A DNA stretch of 64,000 nucleotides. Source: Symsagittifera roscoffensis (taxonomy: Eukaryota; Xenacoelomorpha; Acoela; Convolutidae). The notes beneath the pieces were generated by a model. The model ran no database searches. It worked only from the letters and a program-made list of their open reading frames with translations, and was not told the origin of the DNA. Position numbers and translations under genes: made by a program. Below are positions 30,357 through 41,774 of this stretch, in pieces (position 1 is the stretch's first letter; every line of letters starts with the position of its first letter). The stretch covers positions 64,168,553 to 64,232,552 of the forward strand of contig NC_087065.1 of the NCBI RefSeq assembly GCF_963678635.1, in the 5' to 3' direction.

Positions 30357-33300
30357 GATACCTATGTTTTAAGATAGGGAATGGAGCATCCGGTCACCGA
30401 TAGGGAATGCTAAGGTTCCAGTGTGATGGTAAAAAATTGGTAGGAAAAATTAGTATTTTTGGATTTTGTTTGGAAATGTCTAGTTTTTTTTTTAGCAAAA
30501 ATCTCAGCATGCGTTATGTAATTGGTGAGTATTACGTGCAGATTGTGTAATGAAAATATTATGTTTTTTTGGTTCAAGGTAAGTCAATGGTAAAATGGGC
30601 AAAACTTTCAAAACACGATAAGATTTGTATAATTTGACATGAAAACTGTTTTGTTAGATAATCTTGTTTTTTAAAACAGTTCTCAATCCAGTTGAAACTA
30701 TGCTGAAACCGAATGAAACTTCGAAAAAAATCAAGTTTTCAGAAAAAATTGCAAATTTTTGGAAAAAACTGCAGAAAACTCAAGGTTTTGGGCTAGTTTT
30801 TTGTTGCTTCTGATCTAATTGATCTAGTTATTCTTGGTTTCTGCTTTTTCCATGTTTTTGCTATTGAATTCACTTTGCAAGAAAGTGGCGATCTTAGAAG
30901 GAAAATGGTTTCAATTGAACGAACAATTTGCTGGCAGAGATAAAGTTAGAATTGATAACCTCTGTTGCAAAACAGTTATTAAATCGCTTTTTACTTTTGA
31001 TTCGTGTCCAAAGTGATTTCAAAAAGTCTCAGTGAGAAAGAATCAGTGCTAGTTAAAGCATTGAAAGGTACGTGTACAAATTGAGAAAATAAAGCTGTAT
31101 TTTTACGTTGAGTTTTCTGAACAAATACAGTTCTCAATCCAGCTGAAACTATGCTGAAACCCACTGAATTTTCAAAAAACAATCAAGTTTTTGGAAAAAA
31201 AATGCAAAAATTTCAAGTTTTTGTAAAAAAAATAGCAAAAATTTCAAAGTGTTTTGAAAAAAATTGCAAATTTTTGGAAAAAACTGCAGAAATCTCAAGG
31301 TTTTGGCTAGTTTTTTGTTGCCTCTGATCTAATTGAATAAAAAATCAATACGTTTAGAGTTCAAAATTGAGCTAGAATTGTATTTCAATTGGCATACTGT
31401 TGAGACACTGATACAAAACTTTGAATAGAAATATGGATTTTTCCACAATTTTCTCTCAAAATAATAAGTTTACCCTAATTTTCGCTAAAAAACGGTTTAT
31501 ATAAGGCTCTGAAAAAATGAAGATCATATTAGCTGAATCCATATTGATACTTCCGTTTTTTCGGGAAAATAGTGTAACTAATCGTTATTTTCGAGAAAAA
31601 ACATTAGTTTTACAAAGTTTTACATTTTTAACCTTTCATTTGTGTAATTAACTGGTTTTTTGTTCAATTCAAGGAGAATTCAACTAAGAATCTCAAGTCA
31701 ATTGAACAATTAGAGCAATATTTTTTGAAAAATTTAGATCAATTTCCATGATCCAACTTGTTGGTATTAATAACAAGCTTCAGATAATTATTGAAAAATA
31801 AACTTTTTACTGCTAAAACTGACTAAAAATAGGATTAATTTTTATTAGAAATTATATTAGATTGGATGAAATTCTTTAAAATCTTCTTCAAAACCAATGA
31901 TTATCTCTCTGTTGCTTTTATTTTGTAATTTTCATAATTTTTTCCGCAGAAAATTTCTATGTTTTAGGTTTATTCTTGCTTTCTGCTTTTAACATGTTTT
32001 CGCTATCGAACTCACTTTGCAAGAAAAAGTAGTCAGAACTGAGGAATTTAGGAGAAAATAGTATCAATTGAATGAACAATTTGCTGGCAGAGATGAAATT
32101 AGAACTGACAACGTCTAATTATTATCATGTAATTTGTACAGGTACTCCTTTAGGTTCCCTTGTTTAGTTGCTACAGACAGAAAACTATTTCAGCAAAAAC
32201 CCAACTTTTGGTATCATTAACTGTCACTTTTCTTGCAATTTAATTTGTTTATCGCTTATTGTTCTTGATTTTTGTCGGAACTTTTCTCAAAAATGTCGAA
32301 GTGAGAAACAATTGGTGATATTTTAAGCATTTGAAAGCAAAAGTATAAATTGAGAATAAAAAAGTGTATTTTTACAGTGATTTTTTAGAATAAAATAAGA
32401 GCAGCTCTTTTGTTTATAATCTGCAAAACCTTCGGAAGTGAAATTAGTTCCATTTTTTTGCAAAATTTATAACATTTAAAACATCTGTTCTCAAAAACAT
32501 CGGTTAAGGAAAGGATATCAAGGCGAAAACTGAGACAACTGAATAATTTTGCGAAATTCATTGAGCAAAAACAACTCTATAATTCAACGTAATTTTCTTA
32601 TTGAAAAAAAGTTTAAGCTAAATAGAACTAAAATTTTACTGTGTGTCTAATTGAGATTTTTAATGTTAAAATTCAAAGAAGTAAGAGATCATATATTTGG
32701 TTCTGCTAAAGTATTAGTTTGATTAGATTTTTTCAGCAGGCTCCATATCAATTTCTCTAAAATCCTTTCTACATCAATTTTTTTATCCAAAAAAACGAAA
32801 TGTAGATCTTGAAAGCAATTTTTTGATTTAAGCTTCATGTATTATCTTGCAAAAGAAGTTGGAATTGAGTTTATTTCACAACAAATTATTTTCAAAAAAC
32901 CCCAATTTTTCAAATATTATTCTTTTATGTTGGATTTTTTCTCAAGATGTAATATATAAGCCAGAACTGCAATAGAATGTAATAGTTAGTCAGAATTGGG
33001 GACCTTAGAAAAAAAGGGTATCAATGTAGCGAACAATTTGCTGGTAGAGATAAAATTAAAACTGATAACGTCTGATGATTACTTTGTAATTTTTACATGT
33101 TCTGCTTTTGGTTGTTTTGTTCAGTAGTACAATTAACTATTTAAGCTAAAGTACAATTTTTGCAATCGTTAACTATCACTTTTCTTGCAAAACAGTTATT
33201 AAATTGCTTTTATTCTTGATTCGTGTCGGAATGTTTCTCAAAAAAGTCACATTGAGAAAAAATTGGTGCTAGTTAAAGCATTCAAAAGTACATATAAAAA

Positions 33301-34620
33301 TTGAGATTTTAAAGCAGTACTTTTACGCTGAGTTTTTAGAACAAACTAAGAGCAGCTTGATTTTTTAAATCTGAAAACCTTTGGAAACAGAAATACGCAA
33401 GTAGGTCTGGTTCTTTACTACTGCAACATCCAAATACTTCGAAAAGAACGTTTTTCAGATAAATTGATATAGAAATTAAAATCAAGGTGCAAACTGTAAC
33501 AACTAAATAATTTTGCCAAATTTATTAAGCAGAAAAAATATAGTTCTACATAATTTTGTAATTGAAAAAAACTGAAGCTAACCAGAACAGAATTTTCACT
33601 AAATGAAACTTTTCTTTTTAAAACTCATATAATTAAGAGATCCTACAGCTGTTTCTGCCCAAGTATCAGTTTGTTTAGAAATTTTCAACAAAATCCACAT
33701 TATTTTCTCTAAAAATCGTTCTATATCGAACTTTTTTGTTTTTTTTTAATCCAAAAAAATGATAAGTAGATCTTGAAGGCAAATTTTTTTATTCAACTTC
33801 ATGTATCATTTTTCAAAAGATGTCGGAGTTGTTTCACAAAAAAAATGCTCAAAGTATAAATGTTTGATTTTTTGTATAAATTTGCCTAATATATCAAATG
33901 ATAAAAAAAATTTCCAAACATAAAACATTTATGTTGGATTTTTTCTCAAGATATAGTTTATAAGCTAAATTTTGATAAAATATCTCAAAATTCCCAATGA
34001 ATTATATTGAGTTTCTATTTCAACTTAGTATTTTTTCAGTTTCTGCTTCATCCACTATCTTCCAACTTAATTTAATCTGAACAAATTTGGATTGAAAATT
34101 GAAATTTAGATGGAAAAAGGTATCATTTCAGTGAAATTTTAATGATCCGAAGCAAAAACCAAAGCTTTTGCAGGAAATATTTAAAAGAACATAAGTACTA
34201 AACAAGGAAAGCGTTAAAATAGTAACTAGGCAAAACCATTCAATTAGTCGTTGTTTTATAAATATCCAGTTTTTTTTAAAAAAAAATTCAACGAATACTC
34301 CAACACTTATTAGCGTCTGTTATTCACTTTTACTACAAATTTATTGCAACGAAATCTCCGCATGCTTGCAACAATGGAGTTTTTACTGTAGATTAAAGAT
34401 TTTTGGACCGATTTCCATTGAAAGTTTCACGACAATTTGAACTCGATTGTTGCTGGTTTTATCATTAATCAGTCCCTTTGAATAAAAAAACAAATGACAG
34501 ATCAAGAACAGGTTTTTCATCACAAGAGTTTTTTTCAAATTTAATATATAGATTTTTTGAGATTCAGTAAAAAAATGTCAAAGTATTTTCTAGGATTTTT
34601 TTAAAATATCTTAATTTTAC

Positions 34621-34853
34621 CTTCTCTTGGAGTGCGTTTGGAGACTGCTGAGCACATAATTTAACAATATGTTGACAGGAATAATGCTTGTTCTTGATAT
34701 GATTAGTAAGTTCCTCGCTGCTATATGTATAACAGTTACAATTGGAACACTTTAAAACACCACAGTGCTTTCGATGTCTTGACGCATCTTTACGTGTGTT
34801 TTCTCTTCCACATTCAAGACATGCATTTCTTTCAACCTTTTCAGTGACGGCAT
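34621..34853 (-). CDS. Zinc-finger exon in the left arm
   Basis: A 233-base exon-like open frame on the minus strand, bounded by AG at 34854-34855 and GT at 34619-34620. It encodes two Cys/His clusters: CLECGRENTRKDASRHRKHC (C-x2-C...H-x3-H-C type) and CSNCNCY...HIKNKHYSC (C-x2-C-x12-H-x4-H type), consistent with DNA-binding zinc fingers. The matching place in the right arm (about 42015-42255, plus strand) carries indels and stops. The rest of the protein was not found. The fingers may bind the element's own DNA. Confidence 0.55.
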
Positions 34854-35390
34854 CTCAATAAGTAGAGAAAGAAAAAATGGGAGATTTTTAATGTCCCAAA
34901 TTTATAGAAAAGAGAAGTTGAATAGCCTCAAAAAATGAATAAAAGTGAAAAAAAACAGCAAATTTCTTAACCAATTGTTTTTAACGTGAAAGAATATCAG
35001 AATGGATATGCTATTTAGTCTTAGCTGAAACAAAAAACATCCAATCTAACCATGGAGTTTTCAAACGTTTCGATATAAACCAATCAGAATCGTGCTTCAA
35101 TGGTTATGGAATTTTCCACAAATTTAATGTAACCTAATCAAAATTCAGTTCTACTTCTCATTGATTACTCAACGTTTTTGATATCGTTTGTAGATATCAA
35201 GGATTTCTTCACAGGTAGTATTTGTGGTAGTAAAACACTTTGTAGATCAGAACCAAACTATGTTTATGAAACTTCCCAATAAATCAAAATTATTGAATTG
35301 TTCTAACATAACTAACATATACAATTGACACCAAAGTGAGATAAATGAGATTTTTTGTCTGATTTCTATTGTTTTTTCGGTACTCAAATC
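34854..35390. other. Inner end of the left arm, no gene seen
   Basis: Inverted homology with the right arm fades near 35097. Beyond that no coding region is supported before the exon-like frame at about 35397. Confidence 0.4.
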
Positions 35391-35396
35391 AATTTA

Positions 35397-35653
35397 TGAA
35401 ATTTCGATCACAGTTTTTTCGATTTGTTCTATTTCTAAACAGTGAAAAAAGAAATTACCAAAACATGCACTTTTATCACTTTCTTTTTGGTATATACTAA
35501 TATAAACGACCGGAAGTCTTTTAAATTTGGATAATCGATTAAAAGATATTCCGAAAAATCTAGATTTTGTATTTGTATCAAATTCAAAACAGTAATCGAA
35601 ATGATGTTCCCTATTTTCAATATTTGTTTCATAGGCTCTTCCATTGTCAATCT
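35397..35653 (-). CDS. Exon-like open frame in the core
   Basis: Two minus-strand frames are open here. One starts at ATG 35650 and gives 71 aa. The other opens at an AG-bounded site near 35653 and contains FFGISFNRLSKF and a run of aromatic and basic residues, which looks more protein-like. I cannot decide which is used and recognise no domain. It lies in the same orientation as the gene pair at 36397-36954. Confidence 0.3.
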
Positions 35654-36396
35654 AAGTTTACTCTTCTAAACAAAAACATTGTTGATAAATCTGGCAGTAA
35701 TCTTTTTTCTGAAATCTCCTCTTATCTTTTTTAACAAAATTATTGAACTTTCTGTGTTTCTATACAAGTTAAGACTAATACAATCTCCATCAACGTCATC
35801 TGTCCACCACTCTTTTATCTTTTTGTAGAAGTTCAACCTTAAAATCTAATAAATTTCCATTTCAGACATTGAAAATGGTTTTGATAGAAACTTATATCTT
35901 ACTGAAATAAGCAAAGGAACTTGAAAAATTTCGAATTGTTGCACCATTTTTAATTTATTTTGTGTAATAAATCACCATGAAATGTTTTTCCCTTATTTAG
36001 AGTCTAATTAGCTTTTAGGTAATTCATGTAGATAATCAAAAACTTAAAATTTTTTTAAAAAATTGAAAACAACCAATGAAATATAGAAATTTGATAAAAA
36101 AATTATAATGTTTTCAACTAAATATCTATTCTTGTTTGTGATTTTGTTCAAATATCATAAAATTTACTTAAAATTTGATAAAAGCATTAATTAAATAAGT
36201 TTTTCTGTAATTTCATAAGTAAATACTGGAAAATCATTTGATAATTGGCCAGTGTTTTGTGTCAGTTTTGATTAAATTGTATGTTTTGTCTGACTTTTCC
36301 TCAGATATCCTAGCTTTAAATGTACACTTAAGTAAAAAAAAATTGTTTTTAACCAATAATATTTCAATTACGAAACTTACAAAACATCAAAAAGCA

Positions 36397-36597
36397 TTAG
36401 TGAGTTTTACAATTATCAGCCAACATAAAGTCTCCCAAAATTTGGGACAGTTCTTTGAATTCGTTTAAAGTATAGTTGACATAGACAACTTGTTTCATTG
36501 CTTCATTCTCTTTTCCAGTGAAGAGTTGAATCTGAATGTAGGGTGGCTTGTTCACACTGTACTTCCTGTTCTTGATTGTGACAAACACCCTTCTCAT
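36397..36597 (-). CDS. P2: small PC4-like protein, 66 aa
   Basis: An intact 66-codon ORF whose ATG overlaps the stop of P1. The pattern is three or four short beta strands (RVFVTIKN, YIQIQLF, QVVYVNYT) and a final helix (EFKELSQILGDF). This is the arrangement of the PC4/Sub1 single-stranded-DNA-binding fold, where the strand ending in a Thr-Leu pair leads into the helix. Length suits one such domain. The similarity is to the fold pattern only and is inferred. A related-looking protein lies at 40185-40658. Confidence 0.45.
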   Translation of the reverse strand: MRRVFVTIKNRKYSVNKPPYIQIQLFTGKENEAMKQVVYVNYTLNEFKELSQILGDFMLADNCKTH

Positions 36598-36954
36598 CTT
36601 TTATTTTGCTTTTTCATATACTCTATTACAAAAGTCGAGCTCCTGATCCATGATTGATTCTTTGCCAGATTTAGCTTCATTATAGGTACGAGTCCAAGGT
36701 TTTCAGCATCGTGAATAACGGTATTCCGGATTGCCGATATTGGCTCTCCTTCTTCTTCATCAGATAGACTTGTTAGGACTTTTCAAATTGTCCCAAGTCG
36801 TAAATTTTTAATAGTTGAAAGCACGGCTCAAAATAAATTTTCCATTTGTAGGATTTTTGGAACCAAACAATTCTCTCAATTCTTGTTTGATTTTTTGAGA
36901 ATTCAATTTAATTGGGACTAGTGTCTTTTCTTGAGTACAATTTTGAAGAGTAAA
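36594..36954 (-). pseudogene. Unknown core protein P1, frame-shifted, coupled to P2
   Basis: From a likely splice acceptor (GATCAG, exon start 36954) a frame runs for about 48 codons to a stop. A second frame then continues through an acidic stretch (DEEEGEP) to a TGA at 36594-36596. The final frame has no ATG at its start, and the pieces look like one ancestral protein broken by indels. The terminal TGA overlaps the next gene's ATG. Charged helical sequence is visible and no known domain. The breaks make this copy doubtful as a working gene. Confidence 0.4.
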
Positions 36955-37158
36955 CTGATCAGATGAGGAGAAATGAGAGAAATGATTATGAGATTAAATT
37001 AAAATGGAAGTAAGCAAAATGAGTCATCGCGATTTCCATATATGGAAGTAGTACCAAATATGGAACGTTTTATATGAGTTTCTCCTATAGGGAAAGTGTG
37101 TAAGCGTCACTTCTCCTATATAAATCTACAATTTTCTGCAAAAAAAAACATATTTCCA

Positions 37159-37547
37159 ATGGCAGCTGCTTTGTGTCAAGCTCTTCCCAGCAATTATTCA
37201 GATTACAGTAAAAAATTGCTATTTATTTCTGTTGCCAACGAGTTCTACGAACAATACATAGTAATCCAAGATTATTGTGTGTCTACCCACAATTCTTTAT
37301 GTTCTTTGGAGAAATGTAAGTTCCATTTGGTTTCAATAGGAACTTCTTTCAAGATTAGATAAATATATTTACATATATCAGGAAACTGACAAACTGACTG
37401 TCTTTACACTTTGTTCAAACACAAAGTTTCATTCAATTTTTGTTACCTCAAGCGGAGAAAGATTCAATTCGCTTAATCGAGCAGTTCGACAAAATTTACG
37501 ATGGAAAGGAGCCAAAAAGATGCCTAGTATTGCACAGAAACGACTAG
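37159..37547 (+). CDS. Core gene A, two exons, ~83 aa
   Basis: Starts at an ATG (37159) followed by GCA. Exon 1 ends at 37315 before GTAAGT, and exon 2 starts at 37453 after TTACCTCAAG. Joining them keeps one frame to a TAG at 37545-37547. The product is small and mixed helical (YSDYSKKLLFISVANEFYEQ; exon 2 has SIRLIEQFDKIYDG). No family is recognised. The last 28 bases overlap gene B in another frame. The good splice signals and sensible protein on both sides support it. Confidence 0.4.
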
Positions 37548-37969
37548 TTCGGAAGAAATACAAGAAGCATTATCTAAGTTCTAATCAAATATTTGCTTCC
37601 ACACAAACTCATGGATCAGCGTTTCCGGTCAGAATTCGAAACGCTCAGAATTCAAAATATGAGTCTGATTTGTTGAAGATTATTGATTGTTTTCTTGATT
37701 GTCATGGTTCTGTGAATAGTGATTATGTAAGCTTTGTGATAAAATAATCTACTCTCTAACAATGTTCGCTTAGTAGTTTACCCTGATAAGTCTTTAAAAA
37801 ATAAGCTTTGGTCCAGAAACACTTAATTCAGATGAAAAGAAAAAGCAATTTACAAACAATTGGGAATCTTGAAAAAATGGGTAAAAAGACAAAAATTGAG
37901 TTATTTTTCGAGGTCCTTGTTACTTCCTTCTTCATGTGCCACACCATGTTTTCTTCTAAACAGAGCTAA
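37520..37969 (+). CDS. Core gene B, overlapping gene A, possibly spliced
   Basis: ATG at 37520 inside the end of gene A. The N-terminal half is strongly basic (KRLVRKKYKKHY), then mixed with a Cys-containing helix. The frame reaches TAT at 37726 followed by GTAAGC. An acceptor (TTAATTCAG) at 37831 would add about 45 basic residues ending at 37969; without splicing the ORF ends at 37747 (75 aa). The basic patch suggests nucleic-acid binding. No family is recognised. Confidence 0.38.
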
Positions 37970-39600
37970 GTTATCCTGTTGAGCCTTCAGTTTTTCTTTC
38001 TTGTACCTTGTATCACGAAATGTTTCAATTTTTCGCCAATTATGTTGTTAAATTCTTAAGGGACTGAAACACTTTTTCGGGTCTCTCTAGAAGATGACAA
38101 ACTCAAACATTTTTTCAAAAATAGTCAGTTGTAGTAAATGTTCACTTGTAAGCAAATGAAAATTATTTCCGTATCCCAGATCCACAACTTCATGAAAAAA
38201 AATTTTCTTTTGAAGCATATGAAAATCCGTAATTTTTTCTGGAAGGTGACTTAGACATTGCCAATTCTTTTCTAAAATCTCTAATTCTTTTACTTCCGAT
38301 TTCTCTCCATTCTGAAAGATCTATGATAATTTGCTCACTAGCCTGGGAGATTTTATTAAATTTGAGAATTTTGACAGTTTCGGTACCAATTTCAAACTGG
38401 ATGCATTAACTCGCCCGTTCTATAATGATTGGTTCCAAAGTTTGAGATAGATTTCCGTTTCTTTTAAAAATTCTACTAAAATTGTTAGAATGAATTGATT
38501 TGTAGGATCTTTTCAAATTAAAAGAAATTTACTTTTGGTCAGCTGTAGATTTTGCTGAATTTCTCATAAAAAAACTGACCTCATTCAAAAGTTTTGCAAC
38601 ACTTGGTTGACTTTAAAAGCATTTTAAAGCTTTTTTTGTAGAATTAGATTTTTTGTTCTCCTGAAGCTAATTTTGAAAGTTTTTCAAACAGGAAGAGTTT
38701 CCTTAAAAATTATTCTTTTAATTTCAACCTTGGTTGAAAACTTTTTTTTAGGTTTAGAAAACTTAAGTAGAAACAAGTAACAAGTTAAGTAAAATCTACA
38801 ATTTTTTTCATCAATCTCATCACCTTAGAGTTAATTCTGGAATTCTGACTGGTTAAATTTTTATTGGATAATTCTAGAATTTAGAAAATTCAGAAAAATT
38901 TAGAAACTAATGTGTAATGACTTCTTATAAAATTCGAGAATTTATTCTGTAGATTCTAAAAATTAGAAGATTCTAGAAGTTTATGAATAATGACGTCAAT
39001 TTCTCTGGTGGAAATCTTCTACAACTTTAACTGTTCTATAAACGTTAAATTGTAATGACGTCATTTTCTCATGTGGAATTGCTTTTGTTTTACTTAAATA
39101 ATTCGAAAAACTTAGCACTGTAGAAAATCATGTCAGACCCTCGGATTGGCTTTTTTCATATAATTTTTTTTATGATAATTAATTTTTTGGTACAAGAATC
39201 TTGTCAAAATTATTTTTTTTCCAGCATGAACAGATTTTAGCATATAAATATAGATAGTTTTCATTACGTGTACCAAAAATATTTTCTTCAGAGGTTTTGC
39301 AAGATGCTAGGAACCTAAGAATTGTTTTTGTAAATTGCATGTTTTTTCTTGATTTTTTCGAAGTTTATGTAAAATTCTAACTTTATATCTTAAATTATAG
39401 GCCAAAAAACGCAAAATTTTAATGTAAGACACATGTTGACTTATCGCTTAGAAAACTTCAATCGACTTTCATTGCCATTCCCTATGTTGTTACACTAGTT
39501 TTCTATTGTTTTCTAAAGGATTAAATTTTGAACCAAAATTTCATAAAGACTAATAATTAACTGTACAAGAAAAATTTAAATGATTGGTTTCGGCGAGATG
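37970..39600. other. Core stretch without a recognised gene
   Basis: AT-rich, no supported ORF. Around 38870-38990 there are several TTCTAGAA-like phrases resembling heat-shock elements, next to two TGACGTCA sites listed separately. Confidence 0.4.
38991..39063. promoter_or_regulatory. Two TGACGTCA (CRE/ATF-type) sites
   Basis: Perfect TGACGTCA palindromes at 38991-38998 and 39056-39063, each preceded by AA. Paired sites like these are typical binding sites of bZIP factors. A role in the element is inferred. Confidence 0.4.
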
Positions 39601-39945
39601 CTAAAAGTGTTTCAATTTTTTCTATAAAACGGGAAAAATGTTTCATTTTTTTCGACAAATTGCAAAATTTGTTTCACTTTTTTCAACAGAATGCGAAAGG
39701 TGCTTAAATTTTTTTCAAGCGTATGTGAAAAGTGTTTTACTTTTTTCCTACAAATGCGAAAAATGTTTCGCTTTTTTGAACAAAATGTGAAAAGTATTTC
39801 ACTTTTTTTGACAAAATGCGAAGAATGTTTCAATTTTTTTGACAAGATGCGAAAAGTGTTTCATTTTTTTGCCAAAATCTGAATTTTCATTTTTTCCTAC
39901 AAGAAGCAAAAAGTGTTTGAGTTTTTTTGTCAAGATGCAAAAACC
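39601..39945. repeat. ~32-bp minisatellite, about 11 units
   Basis: Repeated units of the form AAAAGTGTTTCACTTTTTT plus a variable tail ending ATGCG, each diverged from the others. The ORFs that cross it on either strand are products of the repeat, with periodic Phe/Lys, and are not taken as genes. Confidence 0.8.
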
Positions 39946-40184
39946 ATCAGGTATTTTTCAGTTTTATATAATTTTTTTTATTGTTTTTCTCAATAAGTGT
40001 GCAAAAATTAATCAAATTTTCTAACATGTGTGCGAAATCGGAGCACTAAAATAAGTTCTAGTTGTTTTTCAATGAATCACCCTGAACTTCTCATCTCTTC
40101 GCATAATTAAAAAGGAATTGATTAAATTAGTTGATTACAAAGAACGAAGTTAATGCCAAACAACAATTATTCACCAAAAATTAT

Positions 40185-40658
40185 TCAATCGGAGGGCTGT
40201 CGAGAGTTCAGGAGGTTCTGAATAGAACGCAGAGGAGGACGAGGTTGTAGTGAATGTCGTAGAGCTGGCGGTGTCATTGTTTCCGAGAAGCCCTCATCTT
40301 CGTCTATTGTGATGGGGTTTTCGGCTGATCCTGCTTGCTCCCAAGGAAAGAGGAGATTTTCGACTGGTTGATCCACATATATAAAGTCAGGGGTGTCGGC
40401 GTAGTTCATTCCCACGTGCTCAGCCACTTCCTCCGTCATTTGCATTTCTCCAAGTTGGTTCTCTGCCATGGGTTCTTGCATCATATGACGTTCGTTGAAA
40501 TCCCTTCACATCACTTCCACCATATGCCAGACTTGGAATGGGATGTCCATTCTTGCCAGAAAAACTCCAGAGACCGTTTCTCGCACTTGAATTTGTACTA
40601 GATCAGTCGAAATTTCTGCAGAGTACATAAGTTTGCTGTTTTGCACGGAGAAGATCAT
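40185..40658 (-). pseudogene. P3: PC4-like N-terminus with acidic tail, one stop
   Basis: ATG at 40658. The first ~55 residues show the same beta-beta-beta-helix pattern as P2 (IFSVQNSKLMYSAE, LVQIQVRE, GVFLARMDIPFQVWHMVEVM), suggesting a second PC4-like protein. A TGA at about 40506-40508 interrupts the frame, which continues to 40185 with an acidic stretch (IDEDEG) and a Pro/Arg-rich end. GC content is higher than in the surroundings and there is a plausible upstream region, both signs of a real gene. One codon change separates it from a complete ORF of 157 codons; a sequencing error or recent inactivation is possible. Confidence 0.5.
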
Positions 40659-40699
40659 TTTGAGTAATAAATTGGAGTTAAAGAGTAAAAACAAGAATG

Positions 40700-41774
40700 A
40701 TTTAGGACTGCGAGGGGGTAGCTGACGGAAGATATGTTGAAAGTGGGGTACTTAGAGCTGAGACAGGAGGTAGTTGAGGGTAATTTAGTTTAAAAAAAAA
40801 GATTTTTTCTTAAGAGTGAGGGGTACCTTCATCTCGAATGTGTGGGTTTAACCAATCAGAATTGATTTTCCTTATTTGGATTTCAGTCGTGTCCAATCAG
40901 ATTTCAGCTTCTTTTTATGGATCTTTTGGATAAATGTCGTGTCCAATCGGAAACAAAGCTCCATTTTAGCGTTCACCTTTTAAGGGCTTAAATCTTTCGA
41001 ATAAGTAAAATATACAGAAAAGCCATCGCAAAAAAAATTACCAAAAGTTATTTGCTGCTGTAAGAATAAGAAACATTGCAGAAATAAGTACTAAAAAAAA
41101 AGAAAATTAGAACAAGTAGCAATTCCAAAAATTTTTTTCATCAAGTTACTTGAGTTTTTGATATGTAATCAATGAGAAATTGCTGGTTTTTTTTAGTAGA
41201 TAGTTAAGTTCTTTGAGTTTGATGTAAATTTGGAAGGATAAGTCAAAGTTGATGAATTTTTCAAAGCAAACCTCTGGAAATCTGATTCCAAACCAAATGA
41301 AGCAGGATTTTGATTTTTTAAAATCCTTAAAGAATTGAAGGAGTAAAGAATTTAGCTTGAGAAATTATTACAAATTTGGGTAATGGTTAGGGGATAAAAA
41401 GAGTCTTTAATAAATCATCGTACGATTCTTTGATTATTTTCAATTTCTCAAGAATAAACAAAATTTCTTTCCGTTTGAGATGTAATTCAGCCGTAAGTTT
41501 AAATCGTTGATACGCAATATGTGGATCAAAAGTAATGTCTTAAATTGTGTAAGTTTCTCTGAAGAAACCTTTACTTAGTCGGATAACTCTATTTTGTGCA
41601 ATAAAAACGTTCAAAAAATTATAAAAAAAGTAAGAGTCAACATCTATTCCATCAATAAGAAAATCAGTTGGAAAAATTTTTCTTTTTTCGTGTGGAGTAA
41701 CTCGAGGAAATTCACCGTTTTTTGATAGACACTTTTCAAATAAAGATTAATTTAAAGAAAATTATAAACAGTTC
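40700..41774. other. Core stretch without a recognised gene
   Basis: Upstream region of P3 (40659-40800), then AT-rich sequence without a supported ORF up to the start of the right arm. Confidence 0.4.

Larger units (their letters stand above)
30310..35097 (+). repeat. Left inverted arm
   Basis: Matches 41775-44880 in inverted orientation. It is longer because a block of about 1.1 kb is repeated. The phrase around AACAATTTGCTGGCAGAGAT occurs near 30920, 32080 and 33040 but only once in the right arm (near 43905). A smaller duplication places CAGTTCTCAATCCAG at both about 30678 and 31129. Apart from a zinc-finger exon near the inner end, no gene is supported. Confidence 0.75.

Noticed and set aside
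39612-39882. Phe/Lys-rich ORFs on both strands
   Set aside because: Translation of a 32-bp minisatellite; periodic and open in several frames.
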